From assembly GCF_019655055.1 (NCBI RefSeq), contig NZ_BPFA01000009.1, forward strand, positions 62,001 through 126,000: a DNA stretch of 64,000 nucleotides. Direction: 5' to 3'. The position numbers were made by a program, and so were the translations under genes. This document shows, one piece after another, positions 35,160 to 44,126 of this stretch; position 1 is the first letter of the stretch; each line of letters opens with the position of its first letter. Source of the DNA: Shewanella sp. MBTL60-112-B2 (lineage in GTDB: Bacteria; Pseudomonadota; Gammaproteobacteria; Enterobacterales; Shewanellaceae). The notes under the pieces are model-generated. The model searched no databases, had not been told where the DNA came from, and saw only the letters and a list, made by a program, of their open reading frames with translations.

Positions 35160-37610
35160 CTATGCCGAGTAGACTTTGACTCGGTTAGTATTAGATCGGA
35201 ATGACTTAGCAACCGGGCTCGGCTTACTATCGGTTAAGGTATTTGCGCAGCCACCCACATCGATATCACCCTTCATTCGGCGCCACTGGCCTTGCGGCAT
35301 AGCGACTACGCCGGGAACAATTCGTGGCGTTACACGGACGGTAATTTCAAGCTTGCCTCTGCGGCTTTCAACGATGACCTTTTGACCGTTAATAACGCCA
35401 ATAGCGCCTGCGTCTATAGGGTTGAGCCATAGGTGATGCTCTAATACTTCATTGAGCCAAGGTGTGCTGGCATGAATACTGTGGGCACTATGTTTACCGT
35501 GATAGTTAATGCACTGAAATGGATACTCAGAAGCGGTTGCGTCTTCGTATGACTCATCACAGGCAAAATACACAGGTAGTGGATTGATCTCGTCGGTGCC
35601 TTCGGCTTGGGTTTGTTTACTCTCAAAATATTGCGAGTAGATCTCGACCTTGCCGCTAGGTGTGCCTAGTGGGTTGCTCACAGGGTCGGTGATAAAGTCA
35701 CGAATTTTGCCTACGTTTGGATGTTCAGGGGCTTGCTGACGTTGTGGGCCGAAACTGACGAATTCTTCAAAGGTGTCACCTTGGATCCAAGGATTACTTT
35801 TCTTAAATTCAGAGTAGACTTTGCGCACTTGATCTAAGTAGGTCATGCCACCATTGGTGAACTTGCTAGCGATACCAAGCTTATCGGCGATCATGTGGCA
35901 GATATCGTAGGCAGGCTTGCATTCAAACATAGGATCGATAGAAGGCGTGATGCCGTAGGCGTACATTAAAGAGCCACAATCCATTTTGTTGTAGCTTTGA
36001 ATGACATCGTACATCTCAAGCCAGCTCACTTCAGGCAAGATGATGTCTGCGTATTTAGCCGATGCAGTCATATGTTGTTCAACCACAACCACGTAATCAA
36101 CAAGGCGTTCGTCGTTAAGCAGACGGTCAGCTCGGTTAATATCGCCGTTCTGGTTTGCCAACATATTTGATGATGCTAGCCATAAAAAACGCACGTTGGT
36201 ATCTAGTGGCTTATCATCAGCCATTAACTCAGGATCTGAATAGCGAACGTCATGAGTGCTCGGCTTCATTTCTTTGCCAAACTCGATGGCATCAAGGTGT
36301 GAAGCTGCAGGAATCGTCACGTCCATGATTTTCATGTTTATTAGATCCATCAACGTATCAGCCGGCATCATGGCGTAATGAGACAAGCCACCATTGCCTG
36401 GCGTACCGCCGTGATTCATGCCATCACCTGAGATTTTGCCGACCAGCAGTGGCAACATCATTACTGCGCGAGCATTGTTCTCACCGTTACCTTGACGTTG
36501 AGGACCAAAACCTTGGGTTACGAATGGTGCAGATGCGGTACCAATCGCCTCTGCAATTTCACGGATCTTCTCTGCAGGAATGCCGCAAATAGTTTCGGCA
36601 CGTTCAGGAGTCTTAGCAACCCCGTCGGTAACACCTGTGATGTAGTCTAGATACTTATCATGGCCATAGGTGTACTGCTCAAGGAAGGGAATATCTGCGT
36701 ATCCATCTTCAATGAGTACATTGGCGATTGCCTCACATAAGGCTGCATCGGTACCAGGACGAATCGGCACCCACTCGTCAGTAGCGGTTACTGCTGTATC
36801 GGTGAATCTTGGATCGATATAGTAGGTCTTGAAGTTATTTTTCTTCTTAACATTCAAATACTCATAACCAGAACCTGCGCCGCCAAGGCGAGCTTCCATT
36901 GGGTTATAGCCGAAGCAAACCATCAAATCGCTGTTTTCTAGGCTACGCAGGCTAGAACCCGTATTCCAAAAACCGACCGTATCGCCAGCGTTAGAGGCAA
37001 GGTAACCATACATGCCAGCAGAACCTTCTCGGTACTGTGATGCTGAATAGTCGTTATGGAAGAATAAGCATCCTCCCGCCATATTTAGTAGACGTACACT
37101 GGATTGAGTCACACCTGTATTTAGGTCGTGAGAGCCACCGCCTAAAGGCATGAAGATGGCATTTTTACCGTATTGTGCGTAAGTCTTCTGTAGCGCCTCG
37201 GCAACACTGGTTACAGCCTCTTCCCAGCTGATACGAACAAACTCATCAGAACCACGACGCCCAACACGCTTCATTGGATATTTGAGACGGTCGTGGTTGT
37301 AGACTTTCTGACGCATAGAGCGGCCGCGAGGACAAGGGCGGATCTCATGATCGAAATGGTCCCAGTTATCAGTCCTTTTACCTTCGGTTTCGATGCGGGT
37401 GATCACGCCATCTTTACTGTGCACCTTTAAAGGGCATGCTTGCCAGCAGTTGGTGGCGCATGTTCCCCATGTTGTACCTTCTCCTACTGGAGGCAGTACG
37501 GGATCACTCGGCGTTGGAAGAGGGTCGTTGGCACTGCTGCTTTCACAACCGGTAACAGTGGCTACCGCTGTTGCAGCTGCGGTGAACTTAAGAAACGTAC
37601 GACGTTCCAT
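35160..37610 (-). CDS. dmsA: Extracellular DMSO reductase molybdopterin subunit DmsA
   Basis: 816 residues, like E. coli DmsA. The leader has a twin-arginine RRTFLKF (3-9) and ends in a lipobox-like VTGC (Cys22), so it looks like a Tat-exported lipoprotein. The 4Fe-4S ligands are CATNCWQAC followed by the RPCPRGRSMRQKVYN block, which is diagnostic for the DmsA branch. Residues of the molybdenum cofactor pocket follow (HNDYSASQYREGSAGMYGY). The enzyme reduces DMSO or a related oxide as terminal electron acceptor, here on the cell surface through dmsE/dmsF. Substrate could differ within the family. Confidence 0.94.
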   Translation of the reverse strand: MERRTFLKFTAAATAVATVTGCESSSANDPLPTPSDPVLPPVGEGTTWGTCATNCWQACPLKVHSKDGVITRIETEGKRTDNWDHFDHEIRPCPRGRSMRQKVYNHDRLKYPMKRVGRRGSDEFVRISWEEAVTSVAEALQKTYAQYGKNAIFMPLGGGSHDLNTGVTQSSVRLLNMAGGCLFFHNDYSASQYREGSAGMYGYLASNAGDTVGFWNTGSSLRSLENSDLMVCFGYNPMEARLGGAGSGYEYLNVKKKNNFKTYYIDPRFTDTAVTATDEWVPIRPGTDAALCEAIANVLIEDGYADIPFLEQYTYGHDKYLDYITGVTDGVAKTPERAETICGIPAEKIREIAEAIGTASAPFVTQGFGPQRQGNGENNARAVMMLPLLVGKISGDGMNHGGTPGNGGLSHYAMMPADTLMDLINMKIMDVTIPAASHLDAIEFGKEMKPSTHDVRYSDPELMADDKPLDTNVRFLWLASSNMLANQNGDINRADRLLNDERLVDYVVVVEQHMTASAKYADIILPEVSWLEMYDVIQSYNKMDCGSLMYAYGITPSIDPMFECKPAYDICHMIADKLGIASKFTNGGMTYLDQVRKVYSEFKKSNPWIQGDTFEEFVSFGPQRQQAPEHPNVGKIRDFITDPVSNPLGTPSGKVEIYSQYFESKQTQAEGTDEINPLPVYFACDESYEDATASEYPFQCINYHGKHSAHSIHASTPWLNEVLEHHLWLNPIDAGAIGVINGQKVIVESRRGKLEITVRVTPRIVPGVVAMPQGQWRRMKGDIDVGGCANTLTDSKPSPVAKSFRSNTNRVKVYSA

Positions 37611-37620
37611 AATTTTTACC

Positions 37621-39336
37621 TCAAAGCTTTATTGTGAAAAATGCACCGATCTTGTGGTCGGTGTAATTCTGATTGAGGTCAGCAATAGAGTTGATGGCTT
37701 CAATCGGTTGGTTGGCGTAGTTCGTGTCGTAGTGGCGCTCGTAGGTGTAAGCCAAACGAGTCGAGAAACGCGCATTGATGCGGTAATCCATATGGACTTC
37801 AGCAAGGTGTTGATACTGGTAGTAGTCACCCATTTCGGAGCTATCGACCGAGGTGTCACTGCCAGAGAACGAGAAGGTGTAGGAGCTGCCGACTGAGATA
37901 TCGTCGTTAATTTGGTACTGCTCTAGACCAAAGCCAAAGTAGCTAAACTCATCACTGATACTGGTGTTGTGCAGCTCTAAGCTGTCGATAGTCTGGGTAC
38001 CGGCATAGGCGCTCAGGACTAATTGCTCACTGAAGCGGTAGAAGCCGTCGAAGTTAACGAGCACTTCATCAGATTCTTGCAGTGCTGAGCTGTTGCTGTA
38101 GTCATCGCTGGCTAAAATAACTTTGAGGTTAGCGCCATAGTTGTTGCGGCTATAACCTAGACCAAGCTCTGTGCTGAGGCGGTCTCTATCGGCAAGGTAG
38201 TACTTTTCAAAAATATCGTCGCCAATGCGGTAGTCAGAACCAGTGCGTGCACCGCTGGTGAGCTTAACGTGCGAGTTGAGTGCGCCTAAGCGGTAATCTA
38301 CACGTGCAAACAGCTCACTCTCTTGGGTCTCTTCACGGTCGCTGTCTGAGCGAGTACGGTCATTTTGCTCAAACCCGGCACTGAAATTAGTGCTGCCCAA
38401 ACGGTAACTGGCGTCGACGCCATAGCGTGTCTTGCTGGTGTCGATAGGCGTGTTAATCACAGGAGGATTATTACCATCGAAGAACTCATATGAGCCACTG
38501 ACATTGTCGCGGTCACTGTAGCGGTAAAAAGCGTTGAGCTTAATGCCGATAAAGCGTGAGCTGATACGAGCGTTATAGTCGAGGGTTTCCACTTCACCAT
38601 CGAAGTTGGAGATAGGCACCAGCGAGTTATCTTGCTCAATCGCCTCGTCCTGGATCATCTTGCCAGAGGCAGCGCTCATGCTCAGACGAGTAGTGCCGAA
38701 ATTAAGGCCACCTTTTACGCTAGCTTGTTGGGCACTATTGTTGGGGTCAATGTCGGCATTATCAGTAAATTCAGAGTTAAAGGCGGCAACGCCAACATTC
38801 CAAAAATCACCGTGCAGTTGCACGCCAGCGTTCATCACCTGAGTAGTGTGGTCGATGGTCTCGATATAGTTAGTAGGCTTAGGGTCAACTACAGAGCTAA
38901 TGCGCTGACCTTGCTTATCTTCCGAGCTTGCTTTAACAAAAGCGCTAACCAGCTGAGTTTGATACTTAGCTGCAGCTGATAACTGCTTACGTTCGGCGCC
39001 GATATCATTATCATCGAGATTCCAAAGGTCAACATAAGCCAGTTCTAGAGTAACATCGCCGTATTTAGCCGCCGCTTTTAGGTAGCCATTATCAGCACCC
39101 GCATTGTTAGCATCAATACTGTAATGTTCGCTTTGAATATCAGCACTCGCACCATACTGGTTATCTAAGTGGGTGCTTTGCTCTGTCATCACACCAACAC
39201 TGTTGTTGTGCTCAGGTGCTACACAACGTTTACAGGCATAGTCAGTTTCAATATTTTGCGGTATAGAAAAGTTTGCTGCAGTGGCGTTGGCTGAGAGAAC
39301 AGCGAGTGCTACTAAAGTCAGTTTTGCGTTCATCAT
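37621..39336 (-). CDS. dmsF: MtrB/PioB-family outer-membrane beta-barrel (DmsF)
   Basis: 571 residues. Signal peptide (residues 1-20, NATA-AN) then a CKRC motif (Cys35, Cys38), the CXXC mark of MtrB-type porins that house a decahaem cytochrome. The remainder is alternating-polarity beta strands (for example VTLELAYVDLWN, RLSMSAASGKM, FSTRLAYTYERHYDTNY), ending with a hydrophobic strand and a C-terminal Leu (FFTIKL). It inserts in the outer membrane and sheaths DmsE so electrons reach surface DmsA. It is shorter than the roughly 650-700 residues I expect for MtrB/DmsF, so it may have fewer or shorter strands. Confidence 0.92.
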   Translation of the reverse strand: MMNAKLTLVALAVLSANATAANFSIPQNIETDYACKRCVAPEHNNSVGVMTEQSTHLDNQYGASADIQSEHYSIDANNAGADNGYLKAAAKYGDVTLELAYVDLWNLDDNDIGAERKQLSAAAKYQTQLVSAFVKASSEDKQGQRISSVVDPKPTNYIETIDHTTQVMNAGVQLHGDFWNVGVAAFNSEFTDNADIDPNNSAQQASVKGGLNFGTTRLSMSAASGKMIQDEAIEQDNSLVPISNFDGEVETLDYNARISSRFIGIKLNAFYRYSDRDNVSGSYEFFDGNNPPVINTPIDTSKTRYGVDASYRLGSTNFSAGFEQNDRTRSDSDREETQESELFARVDYRLGALNSHVKLTSGARTGSDYRIGDDIFEKYYLADRDRLSTELGLGYSRNNYGANLKVILASDDYSNSSALQESDEVLVNFDGFYRFSEQLVLSAYAGTQTIDSLELHNTSISDEFSYFGFGLEQYQINDDISVGSSYTFSFSGSDTSVDSSEMGDYYQYQHLAEVHMDYRINARFSTRLAYTYERHYDTNYANQPIEAINSIADLNQNYTDHKIGAFFTIKL

Positions 39337-39342
39337 CGACTC

Positions 39343-40206
39343 CTATTTCTCAAACAAGTGGCCAGCGGGGTGGTTCGAACCATGAATTTTGCTGTGGCAA
39401 TTCATGCACGATTGACCCTGAGTGAAACCATCTAGGTTGTTATGCACATCACCAGGATGGCCAGCTTGGTTATGACAGCTTTGGCATAGCTGCGGTGCAC
39501 GGCTGTTAAGTAGGTTGTCGTTTACAGAACCGTGTGGGTTATGGCAGGTGGTGCAGTCCTCAACAACAGGAGCGTGTTCCCATAAGGCGGGTCCGCGCTT
39601 CTCGGCATGACAGCTGTAACAGGTATCATTAACTGCTAGTGGCGCTTCTTCATGCGGGTTGTGGCAATCGCTACACGCTAAGTTTTCTAAGTGAGTAGAG
39701 CGTTTAAATTTGGCCGACTCTTGCTGCATATGACAGCTAGAGCACTGAGTTTGAGGTTGTTTGACAGCTAACTCTGCTTGGTGAATGTTGTGGCAATCAC
39801 TACAGGCTTGGTCATGGAAGGGGGTGTGCTCTTGGCTGTGGCAAGACTCACAAACACTGTTACGGCCTTCGACGGATAGCTCATCACCAAAGGTGAGCAT
39901 GGGTTCGTTCTTACCTTTGTGCTTACCTTGTGGTCCGTGGCAGGCTTCACACTGAAGACCAGCCATAGGGCCTTGGTTGGTATCACCGTGTGGCGTATTA
40001 AAAATCGCCATAACAGCTTGAGACTTCTTGTGACACATAAGACAGGTGTCAGCACCTTTTTTAGAGTAGTTAGCCTCGGTGAATTTATTAACCAGTTGCT
40101 GCTCTAAAGGAGTAGCGACTTGGTCGGCTTGAGCGCTGGGCGCAGTAAAGAGTGTGGTAGCACAGAAGGCCATTAACACTCCGATTTTTAGTAAGATTCT
40201 CATCAT
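39343..40206 (-). CDS. dmsE: MtrA/DmsE-family periplasmic decahaem c-type cytochrome
   Basis: 287 residues with a cleavable signal peptide (to about residue 27). It has exactly ten CXXCH haem motifs: CLMCH, CEACH, CESCH, CSDCH, CSSCH, CSDCH, CYSCH, CTTCH, CQSCH and CMNCH. DmsE takes electrons from CymA-type quinol dehydrogenases and carries them across the outer membrane inside DmsF. It is the first gene of the operon dmsE-F-A-B-lipoprotein-G-H. A CRP-type promoter lies directly upstream. The C-terminal KIHGSNHPAGHLFEK is the usual end of MtrA relatives. Confidence 0.95.
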   Translation of the reverse strand: MMRILLKIGVLMAFCATTLFTAPSAQADQVATPLEQQLVNKFTEANYSKKGADTCLMCHKKSQAVMAIFNTPHGDTNQGPMAGLQCEACHGPQGKHKGKNEPMLTFGDELSVEGRNSVCESCHSQEHTPFHDQACSDCHNIHQAELAVKQPQTQCSSCHMQQESAKFKRSTHLENLACSDCHNPHEEAPLAVNDTCYSCHAEKRGPALWEHAPVVEDCTTCHNPHGSVNDNLLNSRAPQLCQSCHNQAGHPGDVHNNLDGFTQGQSCMNCHSKIHGSNHPAGHLFEK

Positions 40207-40263
40207 CTATCCCATACTTATTATTTCGAAAATAAATGGTTTTTTATGTCTTAGTACCTAGTT

Positions 40264-40313
40264 CGAGGTAATTGTAGAGACAGGTGTTTACTTTTGTAGT
40301 GATGAATGTCACA
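40264..40313 (-). promoter_or_regulatory. CRP-dependent promoter of the dms operon
   Basis: AGTGAtgaatgTCACA (40298-40313) matches the CRP consensus TGTGA-N6-TCACA at 9 of 10 positions. On the minus strand a TACAAT -10 element lies at 40276-40271. The implied start at about 40264 puts the site centre at -41.5, exactly a class II CRP promoter. CRP control of anaerobic respiration, including DMSO reduction, is established for S. oneidensis. The leader to the dmsE ATG would be about 58 bases. Confidence 0.7.
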
Positions 40314-40787
40314 TCAAGGTAGGCAGGTGTGTACCTCTATGTGTTATATTTGCAGTTGGTCAAAAAATAACGCATTAGTGTGATCTGTTTCGATATGGTA
40401 TTTACTTGGTTTTTAGTGGTTCCTGGGTTTGGGTGTGATGTCCGTCTTGTTTTTTGCGGTATTTGAGTCGTGGCTCGCAGATGCTAGCCTTGGTTCTATA
40501 GTGGATTGACAGTTGTAAACTTTGTTCCATATTATTTACTACGATTTGCAATCAGACCTGCATACACCTTGCCAATGAGGTGGTTGGAACCATGAGGGGA
40601 GTTAAGCGAGATTTTGGCATTTACGTTAAATGCTCTCATGGTTCATTTTTATTTTGATGATGAATCAACAGGATTTAGATGAGGCAAATGATGAGTAGCG
40701 ACGTGCTTGTTTAGCGGGAGGTGTGAAGGAAGTTTGAGATGACTTAGCTGTTGTCCCGAGTCGCTCTCAGAAAAAATAGACATAAAA
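40314..40787. other. Gene-free interval upstream of the dms operon
   Basis: About 470 bases with no plausible gene. A weaker CRP half-site (TGTGATCTGTTTCGAT) lies at 40379-40394. The interval contains the palindromic element at 40587-40644, described separately. The rest shows no recognisable function. Confidence 0.5.
40587..40644. repeat. Nested inverted repeat, possible dispersed element or cytochrome remnant
   Basis: GAACCATGAG (40587-40596) is repeated inverted as CTCATGGTTC (40635-40644). Inside it CATTTA-cgt-TAAATG (40618-40632) forms a second dyad. On the minus strand a short open stretch reading through it encodes PHGSNHLIGKV, echoing the HGSNHPAGH end of DmsE, with about 22 of 30 bases alike. 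Either a dispersed palindromic repeat or a scrap of a deleted dmsE-like gene. Confidence 0.5.
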
Positions 40788-40816
40788 AATGCCAGTAAGC
40801 TTAACTTACTGGCATT
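40788..40816 (-). terminator. Rho-independent terminator of the BCCT/enolase-superfamily operon
   Basis: AATGCCAGTAAG and CTTACTGGCATT form a perfect 12-bp stem with a 5-base loop. On the minus strand TTTTTTATG follows. It lies 58 bases past the stop at 40874. Confidence 0.9.
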
Positions 40817-40873
40817 GTTGTTTAGCGGGTAAACTAGTGGATACTAGATAGCGCGCTACTCATTTACGCGGGA

Positions 40874-41995
40874 CTAATTCACACGGTATTTGGCAACCAA
40901 GTCTTCGTCTAGCTCGATACCTAAACCAGGTTTGTCGCATACAGCTACATAGCCGTTGTCGAACTGCAGTTGGTTTTTCACTAAGCTAGTGAACAGTGGG
41001 CTGCTGCTCTGAGAGAACTCCATTAGCGTGCCTTGCTCGCAAGCTGCTAAGAAGTGCACTGAAGCATGCAATAAAATGCCGGTGCTGAAACCATGTGGGA
41101 TCAGCTGAGTACCATTCATCTGCGCGATGTCGTAGATCTTCTTCATTTCAGTGATACCACCACAACGGGTGATATCTGGCTGAACGATATCGGCATTAGA
41201 CTTAGTGATGAACTCTTGGAACTCGTAACGCGTAGTTAAAGATTCACCGCCAGCAATCTTTTGTGACACTTGACGTGATAGCTTTTCATAGCTGATCAAG
41301 CTGTCAGCCAATACCGGCTCTTCAATCCAGTTGAGGTTAAACTCTTCTAGACGTTTTGCCATCATGGCTGAATGACCACAAGTGTGCCATTTAGACGCTA
41401 AGTCGATTTGCACTTCCATCTCTGGACCTGCAGCTTCACGTACTGCTTTAACAATGGCGTAGTCGGTGTCAGGGTCATCGCCCATCACACCGCCGCCAAA
41501 CTTAATGCTGCTGAAGCCTTGGTCTTTCAAGCCCTGCACAATCGCTACGTTGTCTTCAGGCTTATCAGCCGGAATGAAGGTACCGTAACAACGGATCTTG
41601 TCACGGTACTTACCACCTAGCAGCGTGTGTACTGGCACACCGTAGAACTGACCGGCGATATCCCACAGAGCGATGTCGATAGCGCTAATAGCATGAATGC
41701 CTGCACCGCGACGACCCATGTAGTTAGAACCCCAGTACATCTTGTTCCACAGGCGCTCAATTTCCAGCGCGTTTTCACCAATCAACAGACGTTTAAGGCC
41801 GTTGCAGTAGAAGTTAGTTTGTGGCGCTTCGATACAAGCTTGAACCACTAGCGGGCTAGAGTCAGCTTCGCCAACACCTACAATACCTTTATCAGTGTGC
41901 ACCTTAACGATGACGGCGTCTTCACCCCATTCACAATCGGCATCCATTGCTGGGACGCGTAGGTGGATCACTTCAATATCGGTAATTTTCAACAT
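40874..41995 (-). CDS. Mandelate racemase/muconate lactonizing (enolase) superfamily enzyme, sugar-acid dehydratase candidate
   Basis: 373 residues. The N-terminal capping domain has the 20s loop with DADCEWGEDAV. The barrel has the second-strand Lys (SSIKFGGG). Metal ligands are in VQIDLASKW, NWIEEPV and AGGESL, and the His-Asp dyad typical of the mandelate-racemase subgroup is in VQPDITRCGG and LIPHGFSTG. That chemistry abstracts a proton alpha to a carboxylate and usually dehydrates aldonic or aldaric acids. The BCCT transporter and the split UxaA lyase nearby point to uptake and breakdown of one hydroxy-acid. The substrate cannot be read from the sequence. Confidence 0.85.
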   Translation of the reverse strand: MLKITDIEVIHLRVPAMDADCEWGEDAVIVKVHTDKGIVGVGEADSSPLVVQACIEAPQTNFYCNGLKRLLIGENALEIERLWNKMYWGSNYMGRRGAGIHAISAIDIALWDIAGQFYGVPVHTLLGGKYRDKIRCYGTFIPADKPEDNVAIVQGLKDQGFSSIKFGGGVMGDDPDTDYAIVKAVREAAGPEMEVQIDLASKWHTCGHSAMMAKRLEEFNLNWIEEPVLADSLISYEKLSRQVSQKIAGGESLTTRYEFQEFITKSNADIVQPDITRCGGITEMKKIYDIAQMNGTQLIPHGFSTGILLHASVHFLAACEQGTLMEFSQSSSPLFTSLVKNQLQFDNGYVAVCDKPGLGIELDEDLVAKYRVN

Positions 41996-41998
41996 GAT

Positions 41999-43606
41999 TT
42001 ATTTCTCTGTAACGTCATCAAACTTGTGGTTTGACAGGAATTTCTTTAAGCCGTACATACATAGCATGAGTACGATGACAAATGGTGCCGCTGTCAGTGT
42101 TACCGCAGTTTTCAATGTGTCTAGTGAAGCATTGATATACAGCATTGCTAGCGGCAATAGACTTAGCATAATGCACCAGAACACACGTAGTTCACGGCTT
42201 GGATCTTGACCTTGCTTTAGGTTCTTAGTACTTACAGCAGCTACGGTGAACGCAGTTGCATCTAAGTGAGAAGCTAGGAATAGCATCATTAGTACAAAGT
42301 AGAATACTGACAAGATGGTACCAAATGGCAGGTTAGCAATTAGCTGAGCTACTGCAATGTCGCCACTCGCGCTGTTTAGTAATGCTGGAGCATTCACTAC
42401 ACCGTCAACCATAGCGTCAACCGAGTAACCTGTTAGTGCACCGAAGAAGAACCAACAACCGGCACAACCACCTGCAATCAGACCTAATACCACCTGACGG
42501 ATAGTACGGCCCTTAGAGATACGGGTTACGAAAATTGCTACCGCTGGGGTGTAAGTGAACCAGTACAACCAGTAGAACACAGTCCAGTCTTTGTTGAAGG
42601 TGCCGCCATTCGTTGCGTCAGTGAACAAGCTCATCTCAACGAAGTTAGTTAAGGTTAGACCTAGCGAGTTAACAAAGAAGTCAACGATAAAACCAGTGTC
42701 GCCAAGGACTAATACAATCACAGCAAACACAAAGCACATACCACATGCAGCGTGAGCGATTTTCTGTAGACCTTCAGCAATACCAATGTAAGAGCTTAGA
42801 GTAAATGTCAGAGTAATAAGGGCTAGCAGGATGGTCTTCATCGCGAAGGTATTTTCCATACCAAACAGCTCTGCAAAACCAGTTGATACTGTGTTTACCG
42901 TAACTGTAGTGGTTAGGATCAAGCCACCAAACGTTGCGAATAGGAAGATAAGATCTAGCGTGCGACCCATGATGCGGCTAGCCGTGCTGTCTTCTTTCAT
43001 GCCAAGGATAGATACCATTAGCGATGATAGGTTTAGACCTTTAGCGCGGTTAACGTGGAAGTGGTACGCCATAGCGATAGACGCTAGACCGTAGATAGCC
43101 CAAGGAGTAATACCCCAGTGGAACATCACGTAAGACAAGCTAGTGCGCAGCGCTTCGTTGCTCTGGCCTTCAATGTTCAGACCAATACCGTTGTAGTAGT
43201 AAGCCCATTCCATGAACGCCCAGTACATGGTCGCCGAACCTAAACCAGCACAGATAAACATGAATAACCAGCTCATGTTGGTGTATTCAGGTGCGCCATC
43301 ACCTAGCTTGATGGTGCCGTAGCGGCTGGTTGCGATGTACAGCATGGTGCACACTGATGCAAAGGCAAATAGCTGGATGAAAGAACCAAAAGTATTGGTT
43401 AATGCTGCGAACGCAGTTTTACCGGCAGCTTGTACTTGATCTGGGTTAAAGATAAGCATCATAACTACAGCAAATACAACCGCCAAGCTTACTGAGATCA
43501 GCAGTTTGTCGTTTTGCACTTTATCATTTTGCACTTTATCGTTTTGAGCTGGGGATTGCTGGGTAACAGTTTTGTCTGTTACCGGTGCCGCTGTTATATC
43601 AGTCAC
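41999..43606 (-). CDS. BCCT-family transporter
   Basis: About 535 residues from a GTG at 43606, chosen because AAGGA lies 8 bases upstream. A longer reading to 43660 lacks a site. The N-terminal cytoplasmic tail contains a threefold repeat QNDKV-QNDKV-QNDKL (15-bp units, roughly 43504-43550). Twelve membrane helices follow, with the BCCT block WAIYGLASIAMAYHFHVNRA and the GxxxAGxW-like segments. Known BCCT members carry betaine, choline, carnitine, ectoine or DMSP, mostly Na+ or H+ coupled or by exchange. It is 3 bases upstream of the enolase-superfamily gene, so its substrate should be that enzyme's substrate or a precursor. Confidence 0.9.
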   Translation of the reverse strand: MTDITAAPVTDKTVTQQSPAQNDKVQNDKVQNDKLLISVSLAVVFAVVMMLIFNPDQVQAAGKTAFAALTNTFGSFIQLFAFASVCTMLYIATSRYGTIKLGDGAPEYTNMSWLFMFICAGLGSATMYWAFMEWAYYYNGIGLNIEGQSNEALRTSLSYVMFHWGITPWAIYGLASIAMAYHFHVNRAKGLNLSSLMVSILGMKEDSTASRIMGRTLDLIFLFATFGGLILTTTVTVNTVSTGFAELFGMENTFAMKTILLALITLTFTLSSYIGIAEGLQKIAHAACGMCFVFAVIVLVLGDTGFIVDFFVNSLGLTLTNFVEMSLFTDATNGGTFNKDWTVFYWLYWFTYTPAVAIFVTRISKGRTIRQVVLGLIAGGCAGCWFFFGALTGYSVDAMVDGVVNAPALLNSASGDIAVAQLIANLPFGTILSVFYFVLMMLFLASHLDATAFTVAAVSTKNLKQGQDPSRELRVFWCIMLSLLPLAMLYINASLDTLKTAVTLTAAPFVIVLMLCMYGLKKFLSNHKFDDVTEK

Positions 43607-44126
43607 GACTACATCCTTACAAAAGTGGTCGTGCGATTTACATCTTGGGGTAAACCGCACTGGGAATTTTATTCGGGCGGATTTTGAGTGAGATGAGCCT
43701 TGAGTGACAACAATAAAAGCTTATTCAGCTATTACCAAACGTAATAGTAAGAGGTGAGTCACATAGACACTTTTGCTACTGTGATGGCTTAAACATTAAA
43801 CGTTCTGTAGTGATTTCTGAGTCTAGGTTGAGCGACTGCTGTAGCTGTTAATAGCTTGTTTTGCTTACTAACCAGTTGTGTGGCCTACATCGCGGTTTTA
43901 AAGCCGGAAAGCACTATTGCCAGGGATGCTACGCTGCAAACAAAGTCGCCTGGGTTGTTGCATTAGCTGCTGTTATTAGCAAAACAGATAGCACTCAAAA
44001 TGGATGCTGCATCACATTTCATATAAACCAAGCCTATTTGAGCACGCAAGATGGCTATTTTTGGATTGAAAAAAAGCAAAAAACAATTAAATTGTAGGAT
44101 TGTCTGACAATCTGGCGCTAGTGAAA
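43607..44126. other. Divergent control region between BCCT operon and UxaA-type genes
   Basis: 520 bases. It holds the LysR-type dyad at 43729-43747. An open reading stretch at 43861-44097 on the plus strand has no coding character and no ribosome-binding site, and was left out. No other structure was recognised. Confidence 0.5.
43729..43747. promoter_or_regulatory. LysR-type operator candidate
   Basis: CTATTAC-caaac-GTAATAG, a perfect 7-bp dyad with a 5-base spacer that contains a T-N11-A LysR box (TTACCAAACGTAA). It lies 123 bases upstream of the BCCT start. The LysR gene at 45734 is the natural candidate regulator. Confidence 0.55.

Noticed and set aside
37393..37896. 167-codon plus-strand open frame across the dmsA-dmsF junction
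   Set aside because: Antisense to two clearly real genes; composition is that of a shadow frame.
40379..40394. Second CRP-like site TGTGATCTGTTTCGAT upstream of dms
   Set aside because: Only one half matches the consensus, and it lies too far from the -10; kept as a remark, not a feature.
43861..44097. 78-codon open stretch between the BCCT and UxaA-type genes
   Set aside because: No ribosome-binding site, Cys-rich random-looking composition and no family features; it lies in a control region with divergent genes.
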